From positions 1-50,338 of the forward strand of contig JALSGY010000424.1 of assembly GCA_026982515.1 (NCBI GenBank): a stretch of 50,338 nt of DNA, read 5' to 3'. The position numbers and the translations under genes are program-made. How positions within the stretch are numbered: position 1 is the stretch's first letter; each line of letters begins with the position of its first letter. Source of the DNA: Paracoccaceae bacterium (lineage in GTDB: Bacteria > Pseudomonadota > Alphaproteobacteria > Rhodobacterales > Rhodobacteraceae). A model generated the notes under the pieces. That model was not told where the DNA came from and ran no database searches. It worked only from the letters and a program-made list of their open reading frames with translations. Shown in pieces: positions 34,053-42,571 of this stretch.

Positions 34053-35072
34053 ATGGGCAAGCGAATTCTTCTGACTGGCGGGGCCGGGTTCATCGGTTCG
34101 CATACCTTTGTGGCTTTGGCTGAAGCCGGTCATGAGGTCACGATTCTCGACAGTTTCGAGAATGCGCATCGGGATGTTCCCGGGCGCCTGGCGCAGATTG
34201 TCGGGCAGCCCGTCGATGTGATCGAGTGCGATATCCGGGATGCCAGGGCTCTGGACGGCGCTTTTTCCGGGCGCGGGTTCGATGCGGTCGTGCATTTTGC
34301 CGCCCGCAAGAGCATCGCCGAGGGCGAGGCCGATCCGGTCGGTTATTACCAGAGCAACTGCACCGGGCTGATCAATGTCGTGGCGGCAATGCGCGCCCAT
34401 GATGTGAATGCGATCGTGTTTTCCTCGAGCGCGGCGATCTATGGCAATACCGACAGGGTGCCGATCCGCGAAGACGACGCGGTTGCCCCGATGAATACCT
34501 ATGCCCGGACCAAGGCCATCGGAGAGAACATCCTGACGGATGTTGCCCGGTCCGATCCCGGGTTTATCGTGGGCATATTGCGGTATTTCAACCCGGTGGG
34601 GGCACACCCTTCGGGGCTGATCGGGGAAGATCCGAGCCAGCCGCCTTCGAACCTGGTGCCGGTGATTGCGCGGGTTGCAAACGGAGAGCTGCCGGAACTC
34701 ATGATTTATGGCAATGACTACCCGACCCCGGACGGAACCGGTGTGCGCGACTATATTCACGTTTCGGATCTTGCGCGCGGCCATGTCCTGTCACTGGAGG
34801 CGCTACTGACACGCGGACAGGGGCATCTGGTCAACCTGGGGACGGGCCGGGGCCACAGTGTGCTGGAGGTTCTGGACGCCTATCAGGACATATGCGGGCG
34901 CAAGCTGGCACATCAGGTTGTTGCACGCCGGCAGGGTGATGCGGCAGTGTCATTTGCCGATGTTTCCCTGGCACGCGACGTTCTGGGGTTCGAGGCGCAG
35001 CATGATCTGCGGGCCATGTGCGAAAGCAACTGGCGTTTTTCACGCCGGAGTGCGTCGCCGGCCGGGGGCTGA
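34053..35072 (+). CDS. galE: UDP-glucose 4-epimerase
   Basis: This 339-aa SDR-family epimerase interconverts UDP-glucose and UDP-galactose (or the GlcNAc/GalNAc pair), supplying galactose-type donors for the EPS. The NAD-binding TGGAGFIGSH is at 8-17, the catalytic Ser in FSSSAAIYG (about 124-126), and Tyr150-x-x-x-Lys154 in YARTK. Conserved segments RYFNPVGAHPSG, PSNLVPVIARVANG, GVRDYIHVSDLARGH and NLGTGRGHSVLEVL match GalE throughout. Length is normal. The start ATG 34053 follows a TAGGGCAGG. It is followed by a GT4 gene 15 nt downstream, so is in the same transcript. Confidence 0.93.
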   Translation: MGKRILLTGGAGFIGSHTFVALAEAGHEVTILDSFENAHRDVPGRLAQIVGQPVDVIECDIRDARALDGAFSGRGFDAVVHFAARKSIAEGEADPVGYYQSNCTGLINVVAAMRAHDVNAIVFSSSAAIYGNTDRVPIREDDAVAPMNTYARTKAIGENILTDVARSDPGFIVGILRYFNPVGAHPSGLIGEDPSQPPSNLVPVIARVANGELPELMIYGNDYPTPDGTGVRDYIHVSDLARGHVLSLEALLTRGQGHLVNLGTGRGHSVLEVLDAYQDICGRKLAHQVVARRQGDAAVSFADVSLARDVLGFEAQHDLRAMCESNWRFSRRSASPAGG

Positions 35073-35087
35073 AAAAGAGACTGTTCC

Positions 35088-36308
35088 ATGCGTGTTGCCT
35101 ATCTCGTCAATCATTATCCGGCCGTAAGCCACACCTTTATCCGGCGCGAAATCCGGGCGCTCGAACGCCAGGGCGTCGAGGTGGAAAGATTTGCCCTGCG
35201 CGGCTGGGACAGCGAGCTTGTCGATCCGCGCGACCGGGATGAACTGGAAAAGACGCGCCATACGCTGAAGGACGGATTGCCGCGCCTGCTGCTTGGAGCG
35301 CTGAAATGCCTGGTGCTGCGGCCGGGGCGGTTCTGGAAGGCGCTGAAACTGGCCCTGTCCATGTCGAAAAACGGGGCGCGGCCCTGGCCGTTCCACCTGG
35401 TCTACCTGGCCCATGCCTGTCGGATCGTGCAATGGCTGGAGGCAAGCGGGGCATCGCATCTTCACGCCCATTTCGGCACCAATTCCGCCGAGATCGCGGC
35501 GCTGGTCCAGGCCCTGGGGGGGCCGACATTCAGCTTCACGGCGCATGGATCGGAGGTGTTTGACGATCCGAAGGCACAGGCCCTTGAACAAAAGACCACC
35601 CATGCGAAATTCGTGGCGGCGTCCTGCGCATATATCGCCAGCCAGCTGATGTATAACGTGCCGCCTGATCTGTGGCACAAGATCAGGGTGGTCCATTGCG
35701 GGCTGCCGGAAGACGCGTTTGCCCCGAAGGCGGCTCCCTTGCCCGAACAGCCGGTGTTTCTGAGCGTTGGTCGGCTGAGTTCGGAAAAGGGGCATCTTGT
35801 CCTTCTGGAGGCCTTTTCAACGGTTCTGAAAGCACACCCGACGGCGCGGCTGGTCCTTGCCGGTGACGGGCCATTGCGGCCGCTTGTCGAGGGTCGGATC
35901 GATGACCTGGGTCTGGGGGCGGCTGTCGAGATCACGGGCTGGATCAGCTCGGACGAAGTGCGCGAGCGGATCCGCGGCTGTCGGGTGCTTGTGCATCCGA
36001 GCTTTACCGAGGGGCTGCCGGTGGTGATCATGGAAGCCATGGCACAGCGCCGCCCGGTGATTTCAACCTATATCGCGGGTATTCCCGAGTTGGTCCGGCC
36101 CGGTGAAACCGGCTGGCTGGTTCCGGCCGGCCGCGCGCGCGCGCTGGCCGAGGCCATGACCGAAAGCGCGTCCCTGCCGGCAGAGGCGCTGCAGGCGCTT
36201 GGTGATGCCGGGCATGACCGGGTCAGGATCCGCCATGATGCCGATGTCGGCGCGACGCGGCTCAGGGCCCTTTTTTGCGGGGAGCGGCCTGATGAAATCT
36301 GCCGCTAA
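35088..36308 (+). CDS. GT4 glycosyltransferase (WcaL-like)
   Basis: This 406-aa GT-B enzyme resembles the colanic-acid-type group. VAYLVNHYPAVSHTFIRREI at 3-22 is a strong signature of WcaL/AmsK-like enzymes. The mid-region HLHAHFGTNSAEIAALV and FSFTAHGSEVFDD, the donor section FLSVGRLSSEKGHLVLLEAF, and PSFTEGLPVVIMEAMAQRRPVISTYIAGIPELV (E-x7-E) are all present. The gene is tightly packed after galE (15 nt) and overlaps the deacetylase gene by 17 nt, indicating one operon. It is a cytosolic or peripheral enzyme; donor and linkage are unknown. Confidence 0.9.
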   Translation: MRVAYLVNHYPAVSHTFIRREIRALERQGVEVERFALRGWDSELVDPRDRDELEKTRHTLKDGLPRLLLGALKCLVLRPGRFWKALKLALSMSKNGARPWPFHLVYLAHACRIVQWLEASGASHLHAHFGTNSAEIAALVQALGGPTFSFTAHGSEVFDDPKAQALEQKTTHAKFVAASCAYIASQLMYNVPPDLWHKIRVVHCGLPEDAFAPKAAPLPEQPVFLSVGRLSSEKGHLVLLEAFSTVLKAHPTARLVLAGDGPLRPLVEGRIDDLGLGAAVEITGWISSDEVRERIRGCRVLVHPSFTEGLPVVIMEAMAQRRPVISTYIAGIPELVRPGETGWLVPAGRARALAEAMTESASLPAEALQALGDAGHDRVRIRHDADVGATRLRALFCGERPDEICR

Positions 36309-37287
36309 ACGCGCAGCTCTCGGCCTGCTGAGTTCGGCGCCGGTGCATGGGATGTTGCGCTGGCGCGCGCTGCGAAACAAGCCGCTGACCGTTCTGTGCT
36401 ATCACACGCTGCGTCCCGACAATGAAAACCTTGATGCCTGGCTGGCCCTGCGGCTGGGTGATTTCCGCCGCCAACTGGATATCCTGCGGCGCGACTACGA
36501 TATCGTCAGCCTCGATGAAGGGCTGGAGCCTGCCCGGCCGGGCACCCGACCGCGGGCGGTTCTGACTTTCGATGACGGCGAGTGGGGACTGTATGAATAT
36601 CTGCGTCCTCTGGTCGAGGCCGAGGGCGTGCCGGTGACCGTCTATGTCGCAACCGGCCAGATCGAAAGCGGGGTGCCCTATTGGTTTGACCGGGTGATGA
36701 ATGCCTTGCAGCGCGAGGGGGCGGGGCAGATCGACCTGACGGCTGCCGGGTTGGGCCGCTGGACGGTCGGCCCGGCGCGCGGCAAGGCCCGCTGGCAGGT
36801 CATCGGCGACATACTGGAAGCGCTGAAAGCTGTGGCCCCGCCGGATCGGGAGGCCCTGGCCCAGGATGTTGTTGCCCAGGCCGGGGCAGGGGCCGGCACA
36901 GGGACAGACGCATTTTCCCCGCTCCGGCCAATGTCGGTCGAGCAGCTTCGCGATCTTGCGGCCAGCCCCCATGTGACAATCGGGGCCCACAGCCATTGTC
37001 ACAGCCTGCTGGATCAGATCCCGTTGAACGAAGCGCGCGACAGCATTGCCCGCTCACGAGAGCTTCTGCGCGCCTGGACGGGCCAGCCGGTGCGCCATTT
37101 TGCCTATCCGAACGGAAATTTTTCACCCGCGCTGGTATCTGAAATGGCGGCTCTTGGTTTTGCTTCTGCCAGTATACTTGGCGATCGGCCCGCCCCCCCC
37201 GGAAGCGACCCTTTCGCCTTGCCGCGGATCGGGATCGGCCGTTATGATGGACCCGAGCGCTTTCGGTTGCGTCTTGTCGGCATTTGA
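36292..37287 (+). CDS. Polysaccharide deacetylase (NodB family)
   Basis: This 331-aa protein is predicted to remove N-acetyl (or O-acyl) groups from a sugar, consistent with EPS modification. NodB motif 1 is TFDDGE with Asp94/Asp95; motif 2 is HSHCHSLL, giving His233 and His237 for metal binding; FAYPNGNF follows at 270-277. VLCYHTLRPD near the N-terminus is the usual strand before the core. A segment between motifs is longer than in classic NodB (about residues 130-215). No signal peptide is visible in the chosen frame, which is unusual for an extracellular deacetylase, so it may act on a cytosolic precursor. ATG 36292 has GGGGAG upstream, and overlaps the GT4 gene end by 17 nt. Confidence 0.85.
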   Translation: MKSAAKRAALGLLSSAPVHGMLRWRALRNKPLTVLCYHTLRPDNENLDAWLALRLGDFRRQLDILRRDYDIVSLDEGLEPARPGTRPRAVLTFDDGEWGLYEYLRPLVEAEGVPVTVYVATGQIESGVPYWFDRVMNALQREGAGQIDLTAAGLGRWTVGPARGKARWQVIGDILEALKAVAPPDREALAQDVVAQAGAGAGTGTDAFSPLRPMSVEQLRDLAASPHVTIGAHSHCHSLLDQIPLNEARDSIARSRELLRAWTGQPVRHFAYPNGNFSPALVSEMAALGFASASILGDRPAPPGSDPFALPRIGIGRYDGPERFRLRLVGI

Positions 37288-37423
37288 GCGGAGCAATTTT
37301 TCCGGTTTCCCGGACGTGCCCAATCAGGTGGTTCCCGTGTGACTGTATCTGACTGGTCGTCAGGCGGCACCTTTCGACGATCGGCGCTTTTTAAGCCGCG
37401 CCAAATTTCATAGTGATCAGTGC

Positions 37424-39037
37424 ATGCATAGTGAAAATGATCTTACAAGACATCGGAACCGCAAGATGAGCCTTCTCAAGGAAAGAACCGTTTTCCTGTT
37501 CATTGCGGCGGCGCTGGTGTTCGGGGCGGCCTACCGGCTGTTTCCCGTCATTGCGGGCCCCCCTGCGCTGGCGCAGTTTTTCATGACGGAAGACGGCTAC
37601 CTGATGCTGACCATTGCCCGGAACATGGCAATCGGGCTGGGAATGTCGGTGTCCGACGGCACCATCCCGAGCAATGGCGTCCAGCCGCTGGCGACATTCC
37701 TGTTTGCCCTGCCTTATCTGCTGACCGGCGGCGACAAGACCGGGGGGCTTGTCGGTGTGCACCTGATTTCTGTCGTCATTTCCGTGGCGGCGGTCTTTTC
37801 GGTGCGCGCCCTGGCGCGCGATGTGCTCAGGCCGCAGGATCCGTCCCCACTCTGGCCCTGGCTGGTGGCGGCGCTGTGGTTTGTCAGCCCGCTTTTGCTG
37901 CTGCATACGATGAATGGCCTGGAAACCGGGCTGTATACGCTCATGGTCACGGTGACCCTGTTGCTGTTCGGCCGGCTTCTGGCGCGGGGCGAGGCGGCGA
38001 CGATGCGCGATCGCCTGATCCTGGGCGGAGCCTGTGGCGTGACCTTTCTGGCGCGCAATGACGCGGTCTTCCTGATCACGGCCATATTCGCGGTCTGGGC
38101 CGTGCATGACCTGGTGACACTGCGCCGGAGCCTGGCGGATGTGGTGCTGCGCCTGATCCCGCCCGGCCTTCTGAGCGTTGCGCTTGCGGCCCCCTGGCTG
38201 ATCAACAACTACCTGAATTTCGGCTCGATCGTGCCGATCAGTGGCGCGGCCGAAGCCCGTGGCACCAGTTTCGCTGCCCATGCCGATCTGTTGCCGGCCA
38301 AACTGTTCGAACTGTTCTTCCCCATGCTGCCGGTGCCTGGCGCGCTGGAACGCAACCCGGTGTTCATGGCCGTGGCCCTGCTGCTTGTTGCCGTCATTGT
38401 GCTGAGCTTTCTTGTCGGTGTCTGGCGCCGGGGAGGGGTGATGCGGTATGTCATCGGGGCCTATGTTCTGTTCGCGCTGGCGATCTGTTTCTACTACGGG
38501 TTCACCTTTGGCGCGCCATGGTTTCTCAGCCGATACCTGTCCCCGCTTGCCCCGCTTGCAATCATCGCCAGCATTTCGGTGCTGATCGGTCTTGCGCAGC
38601 GGTTGGCGCCGGGCAACGGGGCTGCGCTGGTGCGGTTGCTTGGCGTGGCCGGGCTTGCCCTGTCTGTCGCCCTGCTGGCGCGTTTTCTTGTCCCGGGCGC
38701 CCGCGAGCAGGGGCATTTCCAGGTTGTCGAATGGGTGCAGCAGAACGTGGCGGATGAGGCCTGGGTCGGTGCCATACAGACCGGAACGCTGGGATATTGG
38801 CATGACCGGACCATCAATCTGGACGGCAAGGTCAACCCGGATGCGCTGCGGGCGCTTCAGGAAGAGGGCAATGTCCTTGACTATGTGCTGAACAGCCCGA
38901 TCGAATATCTGGCCGACTGGCACGGGATTGCCACGTGGACGACAACCGGCAACATGGGCAACACCGCATTTTCCGACAGCTTCGAGGTCGTCGTGGAAGA
39001 TCCGGCCCGCAACCTGGGAGTGCTGAAACGGAAGTGA
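37424..39037 (+). CDS. GT-C family membrane glycosyltransferase (PMT/ArnT-like)
   Basis: This 537-aa protein has about 11 hydrophobic segments and a C-terminal soluble domain (about 430-537). The first periplasmic loop has EDGYLMLTIARNMAIGLGMS with Glu56-Asp57, the acidic motif that polyprenyl-phosphate-dependent GT-C enzymes use. The following SDGTIPSNGVQPLATFLFAL is the common second signature. The C-terminus WVGAIQTGTLGYWHDRTINLDGKVN is also typical of this group. It would take a lipid-linked sugar as donor in the periplasm. The start ATG 37424 lacks a strong SD; M15 (37466) is possible. A methyltransferase gene follows 47 nt later. Confidence 0.78.
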   Translation: MHSENDLTRHRNRKMSLLKERTVFLFIAAALVFGAAYRLFPVIAGPPALAQFFMTEDGYLMLTIARNMAIGLGMSVSDGTIPSNGVQPLATFLFALPYLLTGGDKTGGLVGVHLISVVISVAAVFSVRALARDVLRPQDPSPLWPWLVAALWFVSPLLLLHTMNGLETGLYTLMVTVTLLLFGRLLARGEAATMRDRLILGGACGVTFLARNDAVFLITAIFAVWAVHDLVTLRRSLADVVLRLIPPGLLSVALAAPWLINNYLNFGSIVPISGAAEARGTSFAAHADLLPAKLFELFFPMLPVPGALERNPVFMAVALLLVAVIVLSFLVGVWRRGGVMRYVIGAYVLFALAICFYYGFTFGAPWFLSRYLSPLAPLAIIASISVLIGLAQRLAPGNGAALVRLLGVAGLALSVALLARFLVPGAREQGHFQVVEWVQQNVADEAWVGAIQTGTLGYWHDRTINLDGKVNPDALRALQEEGNVLDYVLNSPIEYLADWHGIATWTTTGNMGNTAFSDSFEVVVEDPARNLGVLKRK

Positions 39038-39084
39038 CGGGGGCTTGCGGAGGATCCGGTGGCCGGGGCGATGGGAGAGTGGAC

Positions 39085-39996
39085 ATGAAGTTCGATGAGA
39101 CGCAGCTGATGCAGGCGCGCGAAGCGCTGCTCGGCGAAGGGTCGGCCGAGCTCATCCGTTTCATGCATCATGTCAGCCTGTCACTGGACACCGGCGGCTT
39201 CCCTGCACAGACCGTTCGGCAGGCCGTTGACCTGGGCTGGATCGACGCGCAGTCCGGGCGTCCCACCGGGACGGGGGGATGTGTGGCGGATTCCTGTCGC
39301 GAATACCAGTTCTGGCTGGAACGCGCGAAAGCGCTGCCGTTCGAAGGGGCGGCACCGGGCCTGTCGCTCGAATACTTCCGGGGCAAGTCGGTTCTTGAAA
39401 TAGGGTCGGGAATGGGCGCCAACCTGATGTCGATGAGCGGGACCGCCGCCCGGGTCTGCGGCCTGGAGCCGGTGGAGTGCTATGCGCAGCTGGGGGCCAT
39501 CTTGTGTGAGCGGGAAGGGTTGCCGGCACCGGAAGTTCTGCCGGGTGCGGCCGAAGCACTGCCGTTTGGCGACAACCACGCAGAATTGATTCTCTGTGTC
39601 ACGGCGCATCAGTATTTTGACATACGCCCGGCCTTGACCGAGATTGCGCGTGTCCTGCGTCCGGGCGGAGAGCTGATCATCATCGGGGCGACGCTGGAGT
39701 CCTGTTTCAGCGAAGGGCTGGGCGAGCTGCTGCACGGGCGGCATGGCACGAAGGCCTTTGCCATCACGATCATCAATACGCTGAGCTACATGACCATGGG
39801 CCGCCGCATCATTCCCGAACGCAGCACATCGACAACGTCCCGGCCGATCTACCCCAGCCAGGCGGCCATGCATCGCTGGATGGATGCAACCGGCCTCATA
39901 CCCACCATGCCGACAGTCCGCATCGGACCCGAGACATGCTTCCGTTTCCGGTTGGCGCCAGAGGATGTCGGGGCAGCCGGGCGCCAGTTCGCATAA
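39085..39996 (+). CDS. SAM-dependent methyltransferase
   Basis: This 303-aa class I methyltransferase carries motif I SVLEIGSGMGANL at 102-114, an acidic post-I region at about 125 (GLEP), and the AEALPFGDNHAELILC segment that resembles Methyltransf_11. The later IARVLRPGGELIIIGATLES is the usual beta-strand pair. No membrane segments are present. Sugar O- or N-methylation in the cytosol is the likely job, acting on an EPS precursor. An upstream in-frame extension to 38935 overlaps the GT-C gene. GGGAGAGTGG before ATG 39085 supports the chosen start. Confidence 0.82.
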   Translation: MKFDETQLMQAREALLGEGSAELIRFMHHVSLSLDTGGFPAQTVRQAVDLGWIDAQSGRPTGTGGCVADSCREYQFWLERAKALPFEGAAPGLSLEYFRGKSVLEIGSGMGANLMSMSGTAARVCGLEPVECYAQLGAILCEREGLPAPEVLPGAAEALPFGDNHAELILCVTAHQYFDIRPALTEIARVLRPGGELIIIGATLESCFSEGLGELLHGRHGTKAFAITIINTLSYMTMGRRIIPERSTSTTSRPIYPSQAAMHRWMDATGLIPTMPTVRIGPETCFRFRLAPEDVGAAGRQFA

Positions 39997-40214
39997 TGTT
40001 TCTTATGTTAAAAGATGGCCCGTCCATCTTTCCCGGCCCCGATGAGATCGGGCCATTTCGGCCCATGATGCGATGACGGGTGCCAGAATGGCGGATTATT
40101 CGTCAAACCCGGACAATTACCCATGTTTCAGCCCCCAGGACGTTGTTTTCTCGCTTCTCCCGAACAGATATCGTAAGGGCTTGCCGAAGGTATCCGCGGG
40201 ATGAAGCTGACATC

Positions 40215-41591
40215 ATGAAAAACCTGGTTTTCTCGATCCTGACCGGAGACGGGATGAAAGCCCGTGCGATCCGGGGAACGGCCCTGAGCATTATCGGCTT
40301 CGGTGGCAGTCAGGTCATCCGCCTGGGCTCCAACCTGATCCTGACGCGGATCCTTTTTCCCGAGGCCTTCGGTCTGATGGCGCTGGTGCTGATCGTTCTG
40401 GCCGGGCTGGAGATGTTTTCCGATATCGCCATCGGCCCGTCGATCATCCAAAGCGCGCGCGGCGATGAAGAAACCTTTCTGAATACCGCCTGGACGCTTC
40501 AGATACTGCGCGGCATCGTGCTGTGGCTTGCGGCCTGCGCCCTGGCCATCCCGATTGCCCATTTCTACGAACAGGATGCCCTGGCCCGGATGATTCCGGT
40601 TGTCGGGTTCAGCACGGTGATCGCCGGGTTCAGTTCGATCGGCATGTATACCGCAAACAGGCATCTTACCCTGGGGCGGCTGACGGCGCTCGAACTTGCG
40701 GCACAGGTTGTGGGAACACTTGTCATGATCGGCCTGGCGCTCTGGTTGCAGTCAGTCTGGGCGCTGGTTCTGGGCTCTCTGGCCATCGCCATGGCGAAGA
40801 CCGCGTTGTCCCATGTTTTCCTGCCCGGGCCGGGCAACCGCATAGGCTGGGACAAGTCCGCCTTCCTTGAGATCTTCCATTTTGGAAAATACATTTTCCT
40901 CGGGACGATCGCGGGGTTTTTCATCCAGCATGGCGACCGGCTGGTGCTTGGCAAGTTCATCAGCCTGGAAGAGCTTGCCGTCTATACGATCGCCCTGCTG
41001 TTTGCCGGGATCCCCCAGATGCTGAACAACCATCTGGTCAGCCGCGTTCTTCTGCCGCTTTACAAGAACAGACCACCCTCCGAGAATGCAGGCAACCGGG
41101 CCCAGATCGGACAGGCCCGGTTCCTGCTCAGGCTTGCGTTTCTCGGTCTTGGAGCGGTGCTGGCGCTTGGCGGCGAGCCGCTGGTCTCATTGCTGTATGA
41201 TTCGCGCTACCAGCTGGCGGGGCCGCTTCTGGTGCTGGTCAGCCTGTCGCTGCTGAGCAAGATCATCATCGGCGGTTATGATGCGATCCTGCTGGCCAAC
41301 GGCAATTCCCGGGATTTCACGATTCTCACCGTGGGAACCGCTGTCCTGAGGGTGATCGTGCTGCTTGTTCTGGTGCAGAATTACGGCGTGCTGGGCGCCG
41401 TTCTTGCTTCGGTCCTGATTGACATCCTGACCTATCCCGCCCTGGTCTATTTCATCCGGCCATACCGCGGGTGGTATCCCGGGCAGGACCTGGGTTTTCT
41501 CATACTGGCCCTTGCAATCGGAACGCTGGCGCTCTGGATGAGTCCGACGGCCCAAACCATGCTGGCAGATGTTTTCGCAGCCGGCGGCTAG
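40215..41591 (+). CDS. wzx: Wzx-type polysaccharide flippase (Polysacc_synt_3)
   Basis: This 458-aa protein with about 12 to 14 TM helices, of the MOP/Polysacc_synt_3 group, moves lipid-linked repeat units across the inner membrane. Characteristic sequence: ALSIIGFGGSQVIRLGSNLILTRILFPEAFGLMALVLIVL at the start and FGKYIFLGTIAGFFIQHGDRLVLGKFISLEELAVYTIA in the middle. Several hydrophobic hairpins follow to the C-terminus. The start ATG 40215 (MKNLVFSIL) is where homology begins; the frame is open to 40080 but carries no membrane segments. A 219-nt gap from the methyltransferase leaves room for a separate promoter. It is convergent with the next gene, 4 nt away. Confidence 0.88.
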   Translation: MKNLVFSILTGDGMKARAIRGTALSIIGFGGSQVIRLGSNLILTRILFPEAFGLMALVLIVLAGLEMFSDIAIGPSIIQSARGDEETFLNTAWTLQILRGIVLWLAACALAIPIAHFYEQDALARMIPVVGFSTVIAGFSSIGMYTANRHLTLGRLTALELAAQVVGTLVMIGLALWLQSVWALVLGSLAIAMAKTALSHVFLPGPGNRIGWDKSAFLEIFHFGKYIFLGTIAGFFIQHGDRLVLGKFISLEELAVYTIALLFAGIPQMLNNHLVSRVLLPLYKNRPPSENAGNRAQIGQARFLLRLAFLGLGAVLALGGEPLVSLLYDSRYQLAGPLLVLVSLSLLSKIIIGGYDAILLANGNSRDFTILTVGTAVLRVIVLLVLVQNYGVLGAVLASVLIDILTYPALVYFIRPYRGWYPGQDLGFLILALAIGTLALWMSPTAQTMLADVFAAGG

Positions 41592-41595
41592 CAGG

Positions 41596-42564
41596 TTACT
41601 TGTACTCGATCAGCCCCCGTCGGGCGCCCCGCACCCGGCCCCACCAGTAGTCGGCCACGCCCTGCGCTTCGGGCAGTTTTCCAAGAGTCAGGAAAAAGGC
41701 ATGCGCCCAGTCCCCCTCGCGCAGCCCGAGGCGCAGGACCTGGGCCGGCCAGCCCAGCAAAAGCAGCAGGGACCATGGTGTCAGAGCCAGACCGGAAAGC
41801 GCCAGAAGCGGAAGCCCGGCCCCCCAGGCCAGGGCCGAACGCACCTGCCGCACGCCATGACGTTCGGGCGGGGCCCCGTGCAGCGCGGCGCCCTCGGCAT
41901 AGGCATGGCCGGCCCGGCGATTGCGCTTCCACCACTGTGAAAACCGGCTGAGCGCCGCGTCATGCAGCGTCATTTCCTCATCCAGGCGCCAAATGGTCCA
42001 GCCGGCCGCGCGCAACCGGACGCAAAGCTCGGGCTCTTCGCCGGCAATGAGAGCGGGATTGAACCCGCCGACCTCCTGCAAGGCCTCCATGCGCATCAGT
42101 GCGTCGCCACCGCAGGCCCTGGTTTCCCCCACGGGCGTATCCCATTCCCGGTCAATCAGCCGGTTGTAGACCGAGGCGTCCGGAAAGCGCTCTCGTCGGC
42201 GCCCGCAGACCACTGCCACCCCGGGGTTCGCCCGGAGAAAGGCCCGCCCCGCCGGCAGCCAGCCGGGTTGCATTTCGCAGTCGCCGTCGATGAACTGCAC
42301 CAGCGCGGGGGGCGACCGGTGATCGGCCAGCAGCCTGAGCCCGGCATTGCGCGCCCGCGCTGCGGTGAACGGTCGGTCGCGATCAAGCTCGACCAGCCGG
42401 GCACCCTGCGCGCGCGCGGCGTCCTGGCTGCCATCGGTTGAGCCGCTGTCGACATAGATGACCTGGTCGGCCAGACCTTTTACAGAGTCCAGACAGCGCA
42501 ACAGGCGCGGCCCTTCGTTGCGCCCGATGATCACGACGCCAATTGCCATATCGGAACTGTTCAT
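41596..42564 (-). CDS. Family 2 glycosyltransferase (membrane-associated)
   Basis: This 322-aa GT-A protein. IGVVIIGRNEGPRLLRCLDSV at 8-28 and VIYVDSGSTDGS at 35-46 are strong GT2 signatures; VQFIDGDCEMQPGWL holds the D93-G-D95 metal motif; GGDALMRMEALQEVGGFNPALIAGEEPELCVRLRAAG is the ED-type acceptor block. The C-terminal third has a hydrophobic double segment (about 250-280), as in enzymes that dock on the membrane. ATG 42564 is preferred; alternatives at 42600 and 42549 exist. The gene begins 7 nt after the Wzy-like gene stops, so the two form a leftward pair. Confidence 0.87.
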   Translation of the reverse strand: MNSSDMAIGVVIIGRNEGPRLLRCLDSVKGLADQVIYVDSGSTDGSQDAARAQGARLVELDRDRPFTAARARNAGLRLLADHRSPPALVQFIDGDCEMQPGWLPAGRAFLRANPGVAVVCGRRRERFPDASVYNRLIDREWDTPVGETRACGGDALMRMEALQEVGGFNPALIAGEEPELCVRLRAAGWTIWRLDEEMTLHDAALSRFSQWWKRNRRAGHAYAEGAALHGAPPERHGVRQVRSALAWGAGLPLLALSGLALTPWSLLLLLGWPAQVLRLGLREGDWAHAFFLTLGKLPEAQGVADYWWGRVRGARRGLIEYK

Positions 42565-42571
42565 GCCGCGC

